Shown here: one piece after another, positions 9,003 through 17,879 of the stretch
Layout of the letters: the number at the start of each line of letters is the position of its first letter
Position numbering within the stretch: the stretch's first letter is position 1
NCBI GenBank assembly: GCA_965205225.1
Contig: CBDBFZ010000002.1
Location: 434,001 to 498,000, forward strand
Direction: 5' to 3'
Origin: Litorimonas sp965205225
GTDB lineage: Bacteria > Pseudomonadota > Alphaproteobacteria > Caulobacterales > Maricaulaceae
DNA: 64,000 bases
The notes under the pieces: model-generated
Told to the model about the DNA's origin: nothing
Database searches by the model: none
The model's input: the letters and a program-made list of their open reading frames with translations, nothing else
Position numbers and translations under genes: made by a program

Positions 9003-12000
9003 TCAGTTCCCGGTGACATTGAGCACGAATACCGTGATGCGCTTGCGCATCTCCGATGGCAGGGCTGCTTCGATTTCAGCCTTAAGAGCCTCAGGGCTGC
9101 CGGGTCGCGCGCGGTCCTTCGGCTTGCAGACTTGGTTGCGGCGGGTCTTATCCTGCCGGGTCTCATCCTGCTCCGCGCCCAGCCAGTAAACGAGGTAGAT
9201 ACCCCGCCCACGCGCCTTCCAGTGCTTGGCGTATTTCAATCCCAGCTGATCCCAGACCGCAGTGTAGAGCCTGCTATTCCACTGCCCCTTTGCCTCAATG
9301 GGCAGAAGTAGGTCAGGCGCATTCGTGGTCAGGGCGATGTCGGCACGACTGTCTCTCTCCATCTGAAATTCCGGATATGCTTGGACACCTTTTGGAAGAG
9401 AGAGCAAGACCGTAGTATGTGCGTTCAGGGCGTTCTCCCGACTTTTCCTTTTTTTCTCCATCGCTATGATTGCGTCATAGGCAGTCGCCAAATCCTCCGA
9501 TGAACTGCGGAGACGGTCTTGCAACACCTCGAGCGCCTCCAGCCCGGCGTCATGCATTTGGTCAGCAGTCTGCGGCGTTGTGTTGTCGACCATGAAAGCG
9601 ATGCCTTCCGGTCCAAGCGGGACAAACTGCGCCCGCGCCCACGCTTCCTGCTGACGCGCGCGCGCGTCACGCACATCCTCCGTCCAGCTATCGTCACCAG
9701 GCTCGATAGTCTCTATTGCCTCTTTGGACTCATCAGAGGGATCTTCACGGAGACCATTCAAAAGCCCCATCATCCGGGCTTGGCTGCTGTTTGGGTGCTC
9801 AAATCTGTCGAAATCAGCCATATACGGGATTTCGGCTCGCAATTCCCGAAACAGCGTTGCCGCAGCCCTTGGCTTGATCGTTCTGTCCCTGTGGCCATCC
9901 TCAACGTTGGGGGTGTAGTAGTCGAGCTGGTCATAGATGGCGGAAAGGAATGATGTGTCAGCGCCTACGGGAACGGGGTGCCCAGAGTCGTGCAGGAACC
10001 GGATTGCCTCCAGTGTCCGGAGAGCGATCTTCGGCAAGTCAATGCGGGAAACGCGCAACTCCGTTGCGAGTCTGGCGAGAGCGCAGTCGATTTCTGCCTC
10101 CGACAAATTGACGCTACGCAGGGCCACGAGGAGGTTCGAGAACTGGTCAGGGAGCCGCTCCGGAGCCGATCGCAGCCATGCCAGTCCCGTCTCGAAGGCG
10201 AGCCTGTCGCCGCCAGCATCGGGGATAACAGCATCAAGTAGACCGTTGCGGGCATGAAATTCGTCATAACTTATGGCCACAAAGCGCTTGTGTAAGTTTT
10301 GGATCATATCAGGTGGGCATTGCAGCGCGGCTTGGAGCTCCTCGCGCTCGCCCTCCATCTGGATTGCCCCCTGGTGCGGGCCGTAGTCCGCCATGGTTGC
10401 GGCGAACCACCCTGCCGCGCGGGCTTCGTCCGTCAGGTCAGAGAAGTCTTCACCCGCCGCAAGCCTTTCCCACAGCGCGACCATGGCCAGCACGCCGTCG
10501 CGCCGGACAGTTCCTGGCTCACTTTCGAGAATTTTGTCCACCGAGAAGATGGCAGGGTTAGCCAAACATCTCTCGCACTCCGCTCGGAATATAGCGAACG
10601 GTTCTTCTCCAAGATAGTCGCGGAACGTTTGGGGGTCTTTGAATTTTGGGATGTGCGAATAGGGTTTCGCCCCGAAATAGATATTCGCCAGCGTGCGAGC
10701 CGCATTGTGCCGTGTTTCGGGGCTGGACAACTTCTCTTTCAGCCGTGTCTGGGTATCCTTGAGTTCCTTCTGATGTTTGGCTGTCCTCGCATTTTCTTTA
10801 ATTTGCCATTCGGGAAGACCTTGAGGCGGCGCAGTCCATTCGCGGTGGGTCCAGCGCTCCAGGCCTTGTATCTTAGCCATAGCGGCATCCAGAATCTGGG
10901 CAGCCTCCTCCTGTTCGCCATTATAGGCAAAGTGTGCCAAGATATCGCGATCAAAGTCGCTCAAATTAGCAATGTCCCCATTCGCGGCGACCTCCCGAAG
11001 GATCGCCATCATATCGTCGGCATCGAGTTCTCCAGCCCTCAGCCGCCGTTCCAACCATTCATAGCGCCGCTCATTATAGCCATCTTCAGCGATTCCGATG
11101 CGGATGACATGGAGGGCCGTGGCCCGCCGGAATTCCGGATCGCTCCAAGCGGTGGAGAAGTGATCGTCGAGGCTTTTTTCGGGGTAATTGGCATCCGCAG
11201 CGATGTTCCACCAAGTCGCGAGCTGCTCAGGCGCTAGCAATCCAGCCTCCGCGAGGCGGTGTAGAACGTCGCTAATTGGGCGAGAGAGTTCATGGCCCAC
11301 CTGCCCGTTCGGGTAATTCTTGACCGCGTCCTCCCACCATGGATGAGTGCGCATAGCTTCCAGCAATTGGCCCAACTCTTTTGTCGGTATTTCGTTGAAT
11401 ATGTTTAATGTCTTGGCGACAAGATCGGGCTGACTCTCCTGCTGCTCCGGCTGCGCCCCCGCAACAGCGAGGAAGATTTCCGCTCGCAGGTCATTTGAGA
11501 GATTTGCGGCGGCAGGCGAGCGCAGGATGCTCCCTGCCATTCTTGCGGCGTCGCCACTCCTCTCCGACAGCAATGCTCGCACAATGGAATCCCAGTCTGC
11601 CTCTGGACATACCCCTCGGCAGAGTGAGGCCGCGTGCAATCGCAGGGCGATATCGCCGTCGGGATTCTGGAGGATCGCGAGGAGTTCAGCCCGGATGTCG
11701 TCCACTGTGGAAGGGCATGATTTGGCGAGATCAAGGGCAAAGACCCGCGTTCCACTCTCCGCTTTGTCGTCGAAAATAATGGTTTTCAGCCACCTCCGCG
11801 TTTTTGGTCGCTCGCGCCCTATGGCGAATTCTGAGACAAGGTTGCGGTCGTCGGAAAAGCGCCCCGGTGCTTCGGATAGGCGGCGGGCCATGGCGTCCAG
11901 CAGCGCGACCATATTGTCGTCGCTAAGCCTATCCGGGTCGCCATAATGAAGGGCGGAGACGGGGTCGGTTTCGACAATGAGCGGGGCGAAGGCGGGGTCG

Positions 12001-13091
12001 CCGGCGAGCCATGCCCAGAGAGCGCGGCGGTCGGCGCTGGGCAGGCCCTCGGGCGCGAGGCTGCGCATGATGCGGCGCACGCGGCGCGGGTCTCCGTCCG
12101 CACGGCGGATCAACCACTGTGCGGCGAGATAGTCCCCCACCATCTTGTGCACAGGCATAAGAAGGCCTTCGCCCGCGTTGGGACGGAACAGGCGGGACTG
12201 CAACACGGCAGACAATTTGTTGGTAATTGCGAGCTTTTCAAGGTCGGGAATGGTAGGCGTATGTTTAGGCCCTTGCCCGCGCTCCCGAGCAATCACGCCC
12301 TGTCCCGACAGTACGGCAGCGAGGCATAGAAGGCCGACCGCGTCGCAGGCTTCTGCCTCGCTGATCACGGCGAGCGGGCTGTTACTGCGGCCCCCCTCCC
12401 GGTGCTCCTGACAGAGCAGGCGACCGGCCTCGGCGAAAAGCTCGCTACGCGCTTTGGGCAGCGCGTCCATTCCGTCCTTTGCGACGATGGCCGCGATGAT
12501 TTCGAGGTTGAGCGGGTTGGTGTAAAAATCTGAAAGATCCTGGCCGTCCAGCCGTTGGATCATGCTTTCCGCATCGGCCTGATCGAGAGGGCCATCTCCG
12601 GCATCCCCGCCCGTTAGGCTGCGCAGCGCGTCCTCGCGTGTGAAGGGGAGAAGCTCAAGAACGAATGGATAGTCGCCATAAGCCCGCTTGAATGCCTTGG
12701 GGTCGGAATCGTTGTTCCAGTCGATGCCACGGCAGGTGATCGTCGCAGCTGGATAATTAAGCTTTTTGAGCGCCTTTCGCACCTCCCCCACGGGCCGCTC
12801 CTCGACGGCGAGCCCGACCTCGTCGCAGCCGTCGATGAAGAGCGGTGCGGGCCCGGCCAGATTCGGATCCTCCACGAAAAATGCAGCGCGCTCCATCTCT
12901 GCCCCGGCAGCATGAGCGAGATCTTCCAGAAGCACCGACTTCCCGCTCCCCGCCGGACCGAGGATAACCACCAACCTCTCATCACGGCCCTCGAGCATGC
13001 CCTGCGTGATCGGTTCGAGCGCTGGAGTCTCCTTTGGCGTATCTGGCGGATGACGCGGCTGCAGGCTGCGTGTTATGCGAAATAGCGACAT
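9003..13091 (-). CDS. Large STAND-type NTPase with C-terminal PD-(D/E)xK nuclease domain
   Basis: The frame is open from 13385 (TTG). I favour the ATG at 13091 (MSLFRITRSLQP), giving about 1362 residues; ATG 13208 is an alternative. Numbered from 13385, Walker A is GPAGSGKS (143-150) and Walker B PLFIDGCDEV (181-190), followed by CRGIDW and a winged-helix-like region (HKMVGDYLAAQWL). About 900 residues of helical repeats come next. The C-terminus carries RADIALTT...PIEAKGQ (Asp 1349, Glu 1364, Lys 1366) and DQLGLKY, a PD-(D/E)xK nuclease pattern. An NTPase, helical sensor and nuclease in one chain suggest an Avs-like antiphage protein, though known Avs nucleases sit at the N-terminus. The neighbour on the other strand is a trypsin-like protease. 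Confidence 0.85.
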   Translation of the reverse strand: MSLFRITRSLQPRHPPDTPKETPALEPITQGMLEGRDERLVVILGPAGSGKSVLLEDLAHAAGAEMERAAFFVEDPNLAGPAPLFIDGCDEVGLAVEERPVGEVRKALKKLNYPAATITCRGIDWNNDSDPKAFKRAYGDYPFVLELLPFTREDALRSLTGGDAGDGPLDQADAESMIQRLDGQDLSDFYTNPLNLEIIAAIVAKDGMDALPKARSELFAEAGRLLCQEHREGGRSNSPLAVISEAEACDAVGLLCLAAVLSGQGVIARERGQGPKHTPTIPDLEKLAITNKLSAVLQSRLFRPNAGEGLLMPVHKMVGDYLAAQWLIRRADGDPRRVRRIMRSLAPEGLPSADRRALWAWLAGDPAFAPLIVETDPVSALHYGDPDRLSDDNMVALLDAMARRLSEAPGRFSDDRNLVSEFAIGRERPKTRRWLKTIIFDDKAESGTRVFALDLAKSCPSTVDDIRAELLAILQNPDGDIALRLHAASLCRGVCPEADWDSIVRALLSERSGDAARMAGSILRSPAAANLSNDLRAEIFLAVAGAQPEQQESQPDLVAKTLNIFNEIPTKELGQLLEAMRTHPWWEDAVKNYPNGQVGHELSRPISDVLHRLAEAGLLAPEQLATWWNIAADANYPEKSLDDHFSTAWSDPEFRRATALHVIRIGIAEDGYNERRYEWLERRLRAGELDADDMMAILREVAANGDIANLSDFDRDILAHFAYNGEQEEAAQILDAAMAKIQGLERWTHREWTAPPQGLPEWQIKENARTAKHQKELKDTQTRLKEKLSSPETRHNAARTLANIYFGAKPYSHIPKFKDPQTFRDYLGEEPFAIFRAECERCLANPAIFSVDKILESEPGTVRRDGVLAMVALWERLAAGEDFSDLTDEARAAGWFAATMADYGPHQGAIQMEGEREELQAALQCPPDMIQNLHKRFVAISYDEFHARNGLLDAVIPDAGGDRLAFETGLAWLRSAPERLPDQFSNLLVALRSVNLSEAEIDCALARLATELRVSRIDLPKIALRTLEAIRFLHDSGHPVPVGADTSFLSAIYDQLDYYTPNVEDGHRDRTIKPRAAATLFRELRAEIPYMADFDRFEHPNSSQARMMGLLNGLREDPSDESKEAIETIEPGDDSWTEDVRDARARQQEAWARAQFVPLGPEGIAFMVDNTTPQTADQMHDAGLEALEVLQDRLRSSSEDLATAYDAIIAMEKKRKSRENALNAHTTVLLSLPKGVQAYPEFQMERDSRADIALTTNAPDLLLPIEAKGQWNSRLYTAVWDQLGLKYAKHWKARGRGIYLVYWLGAEQDETRQDKTRRNQVCKPKDRARPGSPEALKAEIEAALPSEMRKRITVFVLNVTGN

Positions 13092-13374
13092 TTCGTCTAT
13101 GTGGGGAGAAACCCGCCCCCTTCCAAGGCGGTCGCGTGTCCCGATCAAGGAAGGCGGGGCGATTGGAGTTTCGCCCGTCTTTGGTGAGTCCGATACATTT
13201 GGGAACATCCCTTTCTTAAGTAGGCTTGAAGAGGTGGCCGCCGCCTCGGCCTGACCAGTCCGTGACGATCCCAGTGCGGTTCGATATCCTATGTTGGTAT
13301 TGGACTTAGCACGCGCATCAGTGTGGACCGTATCAAGCTCTTGCGAGGCGTGCGTAGCCCCCAACATGTTTGGC

Positions 13375-14274
13375 ATGGATATCAAAACTCAGATCACCAA
13401 GTGCACGACCAGGGTCGTCAATGACCTTCGATCGGGTGGGCAAAGCGTCGGAACGGGCTTTTTCTATGCATTCGATCCTGAAGTGCCCCAGTCTTATGCC
13501 GTTATAACTAATAGGCATGTTGTAGAAGACTGCGCGGCGTTGACGATTACGGTGAACGTCAAGCCGCCCCCCGAGCAACCGGCTCTCAGGCATAATATGG
13601 TAAGCATTCAACTCGACGATCCGCACGTTATTTTTCACCCCGACCCGGAATGCGATTTGGCCGCTATTCCGTTCATCAGGTTCGGGCAGGAGATCAATGC
13701 TCAGCTTAATGCATATGCTCACTTCACTAATCTGAGCAGAACTGATGCACTGGAAGTAAGTTGGGAGGCAGATGCGTCGGCAATCGAACAAGTGATCATG
13801 CCGGGCTATCCGAACGGATTGTATGACGATGTCAACAACATTCCTATCGTGAGGACAGGTGTTACGGCGACACCATGCTGGGTCGACTACAAGGGCAAAG
13901 CTGAGTTCGTCATCGATTGCGCCTGTTTTGAGGGATCTAGTGGATCTCCAGTTTTCATCAACCGAGGGACTACTTACTCTAACCGATCTTCGGGAGATAC
14001 GGTAATGTCCTCCGCGCCGAATATGAGGTTTGGAGGTATCCTTTTCAGCGGACCGTTGGTTTCCCAACAAGGGACGGTTGTGGTTCCAGGCGATGGTTCA
14101 TCATCACCGGCCCAACACTTGCCGACATCGTCTCAAGCGATGATGAACCTCGGCTATGTGATTAAGGCTCGGCGGATTGAAGATATGCGCCCGAGTTTTC
14201 GGCAACTGATGATCGACTGCTTTGCTTTTGACATCGACAAAGATACCCCAGAGACTGCGGTGATACGCGACTGA
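13375..14274 (+). CDS. Trypsin-like serine protease
   Basis: About 300 residues from the ATG at 13375 (MDIKTQITK); ATGs at 13366 and 13291 are alternatives and no start has a clear ribosome binding site. The trypsin-fold triad is visible: GTGFFY then ITNRHVVED (His), PECDLAAIPF (Asp), and FEGSSGSPVF (Ser). No signal peptide or membrane segment is apparent, so it probably acts in the cytoplasm. It is divergent from the STAND-nuclease gene with a short shared upstream region, which suggests joint control. Cytoplasmic trypsin-like proteases linked to STAND proteins are known in bacterial conflict systems; a link here is inference. Confidence 0.8.
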   Translation: MDIKTQITKCTTRVVNDLRSGGQSVGTGFFYAFDPEVPQSYAVITNRHVVEDCAALTITVNVKPPPEQPALRHNMVSIQLDDPHVIFHPDPECDLAAIPFIRFGQEINAQLNAYAHFTNLSRTDALEVSWEADASAIEQVIMPGYPNGLYDDVNNIPIVRTGVTATPCWVDYKGKAEFVIDCACFEGSSGSPVFINRGTTYSNRSSGDTVMSSAPNMRFGGILFSGPLVSQQGTVVVPGDGSSSPAQHLPTSSQAMMNLGYVIKARRIEDMRPSFRQLMIDCFAFDIDKDTPETAVIRD

Positions 14275-14341
14275 CATTTTGACGGCCTAACTCACCCTAG
14301 AATTTTTCATTGACGACGGTTCAATTATAGAAGTCTGTCGG

Positions 14342-14513
14342 TTATGGCCGCCTTGCCTTCGCTGACCGGACCGGCGTGTAGAGGCGCCCAACAGGGCATG
14401 GCAAGACGCTTTCTGGGGTGGGTGATTTATAGCCAAGCGCACTGTGTGGTCTGAGGGTTTTGTCATGCTGTCGCCAGCGTTTTATCAAGATGTGTGCCTC
14501 GTCAGTGTTTGGC
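14342..14513 (-). pseudogene. IS3-family OrfB, C-terminal remnant
   Basis: The minus strand reads TDEAHILIKRWRQHDKTLRP followed by HSALGYKSPTPE, the usual end of IS3-type OrfB, and stops at 14342. No upstream transposase sequence joins it. It may be the tail of the element whose start lies at 7730, or of another copy. Confidence 0.8.
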
Positions 14514-14561
14514 CTTTTCACGGTCTGCGCGCGATACTTTTTCAGAGTTGGAGGAGCGAAT

Positions 14562-14630
14562 ATGCTGCCTGTCAGAACGGCCCGGTTTGAACAGGACGTA
14601 AAGCGGTCACCTAATTGTTCGAAAGTATAG
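14562..14630 (+). other. Possible remnant of a RelE/YafQ-like toxin gene
   Basis: A good ribosome binding site (GGAGGAG) precedes an ATG encoding MLPVRTARFEQDVKRSPNCS and a stop. The first 15 residues resemble YafQ/RelE toxins (xTxxFKRDxKR). The rest of the family domain is missing, so at best this is a 5' remnant. The rest of 14514-14702 shows nothing I can name. Confidence 0.25.
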
Positions 14631-14702
14631 TGTATGCATGCGATAATCTATATGGTTGCGTATAGATATTTTTAACCCCAAAAATTACAAGTAAAATGCA
14701 TA

Positions 14703-15433
14703 GGGTCATGCCTAGTTGATTGGATTTTCTCCGAGGTATCGTAACAGGGTTTTGTACTTGTCTTCAAGCCTGTGATTATATCTCCATTCCGTTTCCTTCA
14801 GGTGGAGATGGAAGGTCTGTTTGGGAACGCCCTTGAACTTGGCGAGCTTGACTTTTGCCCATCCCCAAAAGCCTTCGATGCCGTTGATATGGGTTGGGCC
14901 ATTGACGAACTCGTCCCTGGAATGATCTACCCGATAATGACCATAGCCTATATCGACCAGTCCGTTATAGCCGCGCCAGCCATCGGAGTTGATGATGGAA
15001 GACGGGTTAACCCTACCCCGGATAATCCCCTGTAGGGTGGCTCTGGAGCAGTGTGGCACGATCTCGGTGTGACCCGCCCGGCCCGTTCGTAGATGCCAAA
15101 CAGGGTGGTTTTGCCATAGGCCCCGCGCCCGCGTTTGCCCTTGACGCGGGTTGCGCCGAAATAGCTTTCATAAACCTCGACCACGCCTAAGAAGGGTCTG
15201 TTCGCCTCGCAGGCCCAATGGATGCGTTCGCGAAGAGCGCGGTAGATCCGGTTGATGGTGTTACAGTTAAGCCCTGTCAGTTGGGCTGTTTGCAGGGCTG
15301 TCAGATCAGCGGCGAAGCAGCGAACGACCTCCCGAATTTTGCGTTCGGACAGGTGCGACCCTTTTGAGTAACGATTTTCCATTGCATATAGTGACTTAGA
15401 TCCTATACGGAGCCAATCAAATAGGCAAGACCC
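14703..15433 (-). mobile_element. IS1595-family element, copy 1 (inactive)
   Basis: The 731-bp element has ends GGGTCATGCCTAGTTGATTGG at the left and, complemented, GGGTCTTGCCTATTTGATTGG at the right. It aligns with copies at 21481-22212 and 23195-23925. No 8-bp target duplication flanks it (AATGCATA versus TAGTTAAA), so one flank was probably rearranged after insertion. Confidence 0.88.
14712..15382 (-). pseudogene. IS1595-family transposase, frameshifted
   Basis: The frame starts MENRYSKGSHLSERKIREVV. It carries VEVYESYFGATRVKGKRG where the intact copy at 21490 has VEVDESYFG, so the first catalytic Asp is lost. A frameshift follows near 15060, and the rest continues in another frame (LQGIIRGRVNPSSIINSDGW to NPIN). 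It is inactive on two counts. Confidence 0.88.
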
Positions 15434-15628
15434 TAGTTAAAATGTAACCACAGCCAATCTCGGCGTTCAACAAATTGGGGTCGATCAGATAGCGCAGCTT
15501 CGCACGGCGTTCTGTTATCAGAGCCCGGAGCGTCAAGACGACAATGCCGATCAGTGCGGGGCCTGCCACAGGCTGTGCAGAATTGACCATCCGAGCGCGT
15601 CCCAGAGTGCGGTAATATTCAGCGTCAT
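15434..15628 (-). pseudogene. M56/BlaR1-like peptidase, N-terminal fragment
   Basis: The ATG at 15628 starts MTLNITALWDALGWSILHSLW, typical of the first membrane segment of M56 (BlaR1/MecR1-like) proteins. A frameshift follows, after which ALIGIVVLTLRALITERRAK continues the family pattern (second membrane segment). The IS1595 element then ends the gene. It lies directly downstream of the BlaI-type repressor, as BlaR1-like genes usually do. The sensor is lost. Confidence 0.65.
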
Positions 15629-15666
15629 TGCCTCGTCCCCTTAAAATGACATATGAACAGCGATTG

Positions 15667-15791
15667 CTAGATCGCGCTCGAATTCTTTTGGTCGCTGTTC
15701 AGCGAGTCCAGAAACTTGCGAATTTTTTCAATATCGTCCAAGCTCACCTTATCGGTCCCCAACGCATGCATCACCAGATCCGGCACAGACC
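15667..15791 (-). pseudogene. BlaI/MecI-family repressor, C-terminal fragment
   Basis: The minus strand from the IS edge reads SVPDLVMHALGTDKVSLDDI and on to EKIRKFLDSLNSD, the dimerisation helices typical of BlaI-family repressors. The ORF continues to 15667. Its N-terminal part lies beyond the IS (17359-17639). The duplicated GACC at 15788-15791 and 17359-17362 marks the target site. Confidence 0.75.
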
Positions 15792-17358
15792 GTGGCTGTG
15801 TGAAAACGGTTAGTTTTTTGTGATATAGTTCCGGTGATTGAATCGGAGGTTTATTGTGAAGCGCTTTATTGAAGGCCAAGATCGAAATCAGTCCATATTA
15901 TTTCCTGAAAGTCTGGACGAGTATATCGATGAAGATAATACTGTTCGCGTCATTGATGCCTACGTTGATGAACTAGATTTACTCTCAATGGGTTTCGAGC
16001 GCGTCCGGCCCAAGGCGACAGGCCGTCCCGGTTATCATCCGTCTATTTTGCTCAAGCTCTACATTTACGGCTATCTCAACTGTATCCAATCTAGCCGTAG
16101 GCTTGAACGCGAAGCGGGGCGTAATGTTGAGCTTATGTGGCTGACGGGCAAGCTTGCACCTGACTTCAAAACGATTGCTGACTTTAGAAAAGACAACGGC
16201 ACCGCTATCCAATCAACCTGTTCTCAATTTGTGACTCTTTGCCGTGACGTTGGTCTGTTCGCGCGCACAATGGTTGCGATTGATGGAGCCAAGTTCAAGG
16301 CCGTGAACGCGAGAGAAAAGAACTTCACACGCGGCAAGCTCACGCGGCGCATCGGCCAGATTGAGCATTCTATAGAGAAATACCTTCATGCACTGGACGC
16401 GACGGATTTACAGGAAGGCGAGGCCGCTGAGGCCAAGACTGAACGCCTCAAGGAAAAGATTACGTCAATGCGTGAGAAGATGGCTGAGCTTCAACAGTTG
16501 AAAGATGATCTCGCCGCGTCTTCTAAGAAACAAGTATCCTTAACTGACCCGGACTCAGTGGCTATGGCGACCAGCACAAAGGCTGGTATGGTGGGGTATA
16601 ACGTACAGACGGTTGTCGATACCGAGCACCATCTCATTGTCGCGCATGAGGTAACAAACACTGTCTCTGACAAAGTGCAGCTCACAAAGATGACGAAACA
16701 AGGCCAAGCCGCCATTGGACGAAAAGACATTACAGTCTTTGCAGATCGTGGCTACTTCAGCGGTGCAGAAATTATGGCGACTGAGAAACTGGGCGCTACA
16801 ACATACGTGCCCAAGCCTTACACATCTGGCTCTAAAGCCGCGGGCCGCTTTGGCAAACATGACTTCCTCTATCAGCCCGAAGACAATAGTTACCAATGCC
16901 CAGGTGGTCAGAAGATGACCTATCGCTTCATGTCAGTTGAACAGGGCAAGGACATGCAAGTTTACTGGCCGGACGAATGCGCGGCCTGTCCCGTCAAAGC
17001 CAAATGCACGACGGGGAAACAACGGCGGATCAAACGCTGGGTCAATGAGGACATCATCGACGCTATGTTGACGCGATTGAATGACCTCCCGGAAGCCATG
17101 GCCATCCGAAGGGCGACGGTCGAGCATCCGTTCGGGACGCTGAAGTCATGGATGGGTGCCACGCACTTCCTGACCAAACGCCTCAAAAACGTCAAAACAG
17201 AGATGAGTCTATCGGTTCTAGCTTATAATATCCGCCGGATGATCAGCATGTTCGGAGTGAAGAAACTAATCCGGGTGATCCAAGCCTAAGGGGAAAGCTT
17301 GTCCTAAATTAAATCCACTGAAATCGACGCATTGCCCAGGCTGTTTTCACACAGCCAC
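15792..17358 (+). mobile_element. IS1182-like insertion sequence, copy 2 (1567 bp)
   Basis: Same length and same 16-bp terminal inverted repeat as copy 1 at 3948. It is flanked by its own 4-bp target duplication, GACC. Distinct duplications show that the two copies inserted independently. The near-identity suggests recent movement. Confidence 0.93.
15856..17289 (+). CDS. IS1182-family transposase (second copy)
   Basis: Same protein as at 4012, starting at GTG 15856 behind GGAGG. The only residue difference I see is NQS in place of NQP close to the N-terminus, from a single base change. All catalytic segments (AIDGAKF, FADRGYFSG, VEHPFGTLK) are present and the frame is intact, so this copy may also be active. 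Confidence 0.92.
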   Translation: MKRFIEGQDRNQSILFPESLDEYIDEDNTVRVIDAYVDELDLLSMGFERVRPKATGRPGYHPSILLKLYIYGYLNCIQSSRRLEREAGRNVELMWLTGKLAPDFKTIADFRKDNGTAIQSTCSQFVTLCRDVGLFARTMVAIDGAKFKAVNAREKNFTRGKLTRRIGQIEHSIEKYLHALDATDLQEGEAAEAKTERLKEKITSMREKMAELQQLKDDLAASSKKQVSLTDPDSVAMATSTKAGMVGYNVQTVVDTEHHLIVAHEVTNTVSDKVQLTKMTKQGQAAIGRKDITVFADRGYFSGAEIMATEKLGATTYVPKPYTSGSKAAGRFGKHDFLYQPEDNSYQCPGGQKMTYRFMSVEQGKDMQVYWPDECAACPVKAKCTTGKQRRIKRWVNEDIIDAMLTRLNDLPEAMAIRRATVEHPFGTLKSWMGATHFLTKRLKNVKTEMSLSVLAYNIRRMISMFGVKKLIRVIQA

Positions 17359-17639
17359 GACCCTTCAAATGCTGTATTCACAAACTGATCGAACAGGCGT
17401 GACTTGGTGTCCGCCTCCCCGATCACGGCCTGATAATCATAGGACTTACCTTCTCCAGGTGACCGGCTCACCAGACCCTTGCCATGCATCCGCTGTACCT
17501 GTTTGAGGATCGTTGTGTATCCGACCGACTTCATGCGACTCAGCTCTTCATGGATGGCTTTAACGCTGCATGATTGGCGCGCCCAGAGAATCTGTAAAAT
17601 AGCAGTTTCTGCAGGAGATGGCTTAACAGACTGTTTCAT
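17359..17639 (-). pseudogene. BlaI/MecI-family repressor, N-terminal fragment
   Basis: The ATG at 17639 starts MKQSVKPSPAETAILQILWA. The winged-helix region continues with SVKAIHEELSRMKSVGYTTI and LKQVQRMHGKGLVSRSPGEG, a clear BlaI/MecI/CopY DNA-binding domain. The frame reaches FDQFVNTAFEG and then runs into the IS. Rejoined with 15667-15791 the repressor would be a normal length of about 125 residues. Loss of the C-terminal dimerisation part should abolish repression. Two palindromic operators remain intact upstream (17653-17696). Confidence 0.85.
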
Positions 17640-17652
17640 ATGGCTTCGGTAA

Positions 17653-17696
17653 ACGACACATGTCGTCTCGTAAATAATGAAAACGACATATGTCGT
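17653..17696. promoter_or_regulatory. Two BlaI-type palindromic operators
   Basis: ACGACACATGTCGT (17653-17666) and ACGACATATGTCGT (17683-17696) are palindromes spaced 30 bp centre to centre, about three helical turns. They lie just upstream of the BlaI-type start codon at 17639. BlaI/MecI repressors bind such paired ACA..TGT dyads, so these are probably autoregulatory sites that outlived the repressor. Confidence 0.75.
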
Positions 17697-17879
17697 CATT
17701 TTAACATTTATCTAAATTACAGGATCCTGACGGATGCGCGGCGAAGGTGATCTACGCAGAGATGGCCTGCACACAGCCCGCAGCGATAGATTGGCGGTCT
17801 CGCCCCCGACGCCTAGTGGGTCGCCTTTCCCCTTTTCCGCTGCGAACAATACCGCTACGACCCCGACGGTACCCTCATA

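Noticed and set aside
9519..12329. Several long plus-strand frames opposite the STAND-nuclease gene (the longest 312 codons at 10299)
   Set aside because: They are high-GC shadows of the minus gene, which alone shows NTPase and nuclease motifs.
3948..17358. Composite transposon made by the two IS1182-like copies
   Set aside because: Each copy has its own target duplication (GGGA and GACC), so they inserted separately; a composite would show one duplication at the outer ends.
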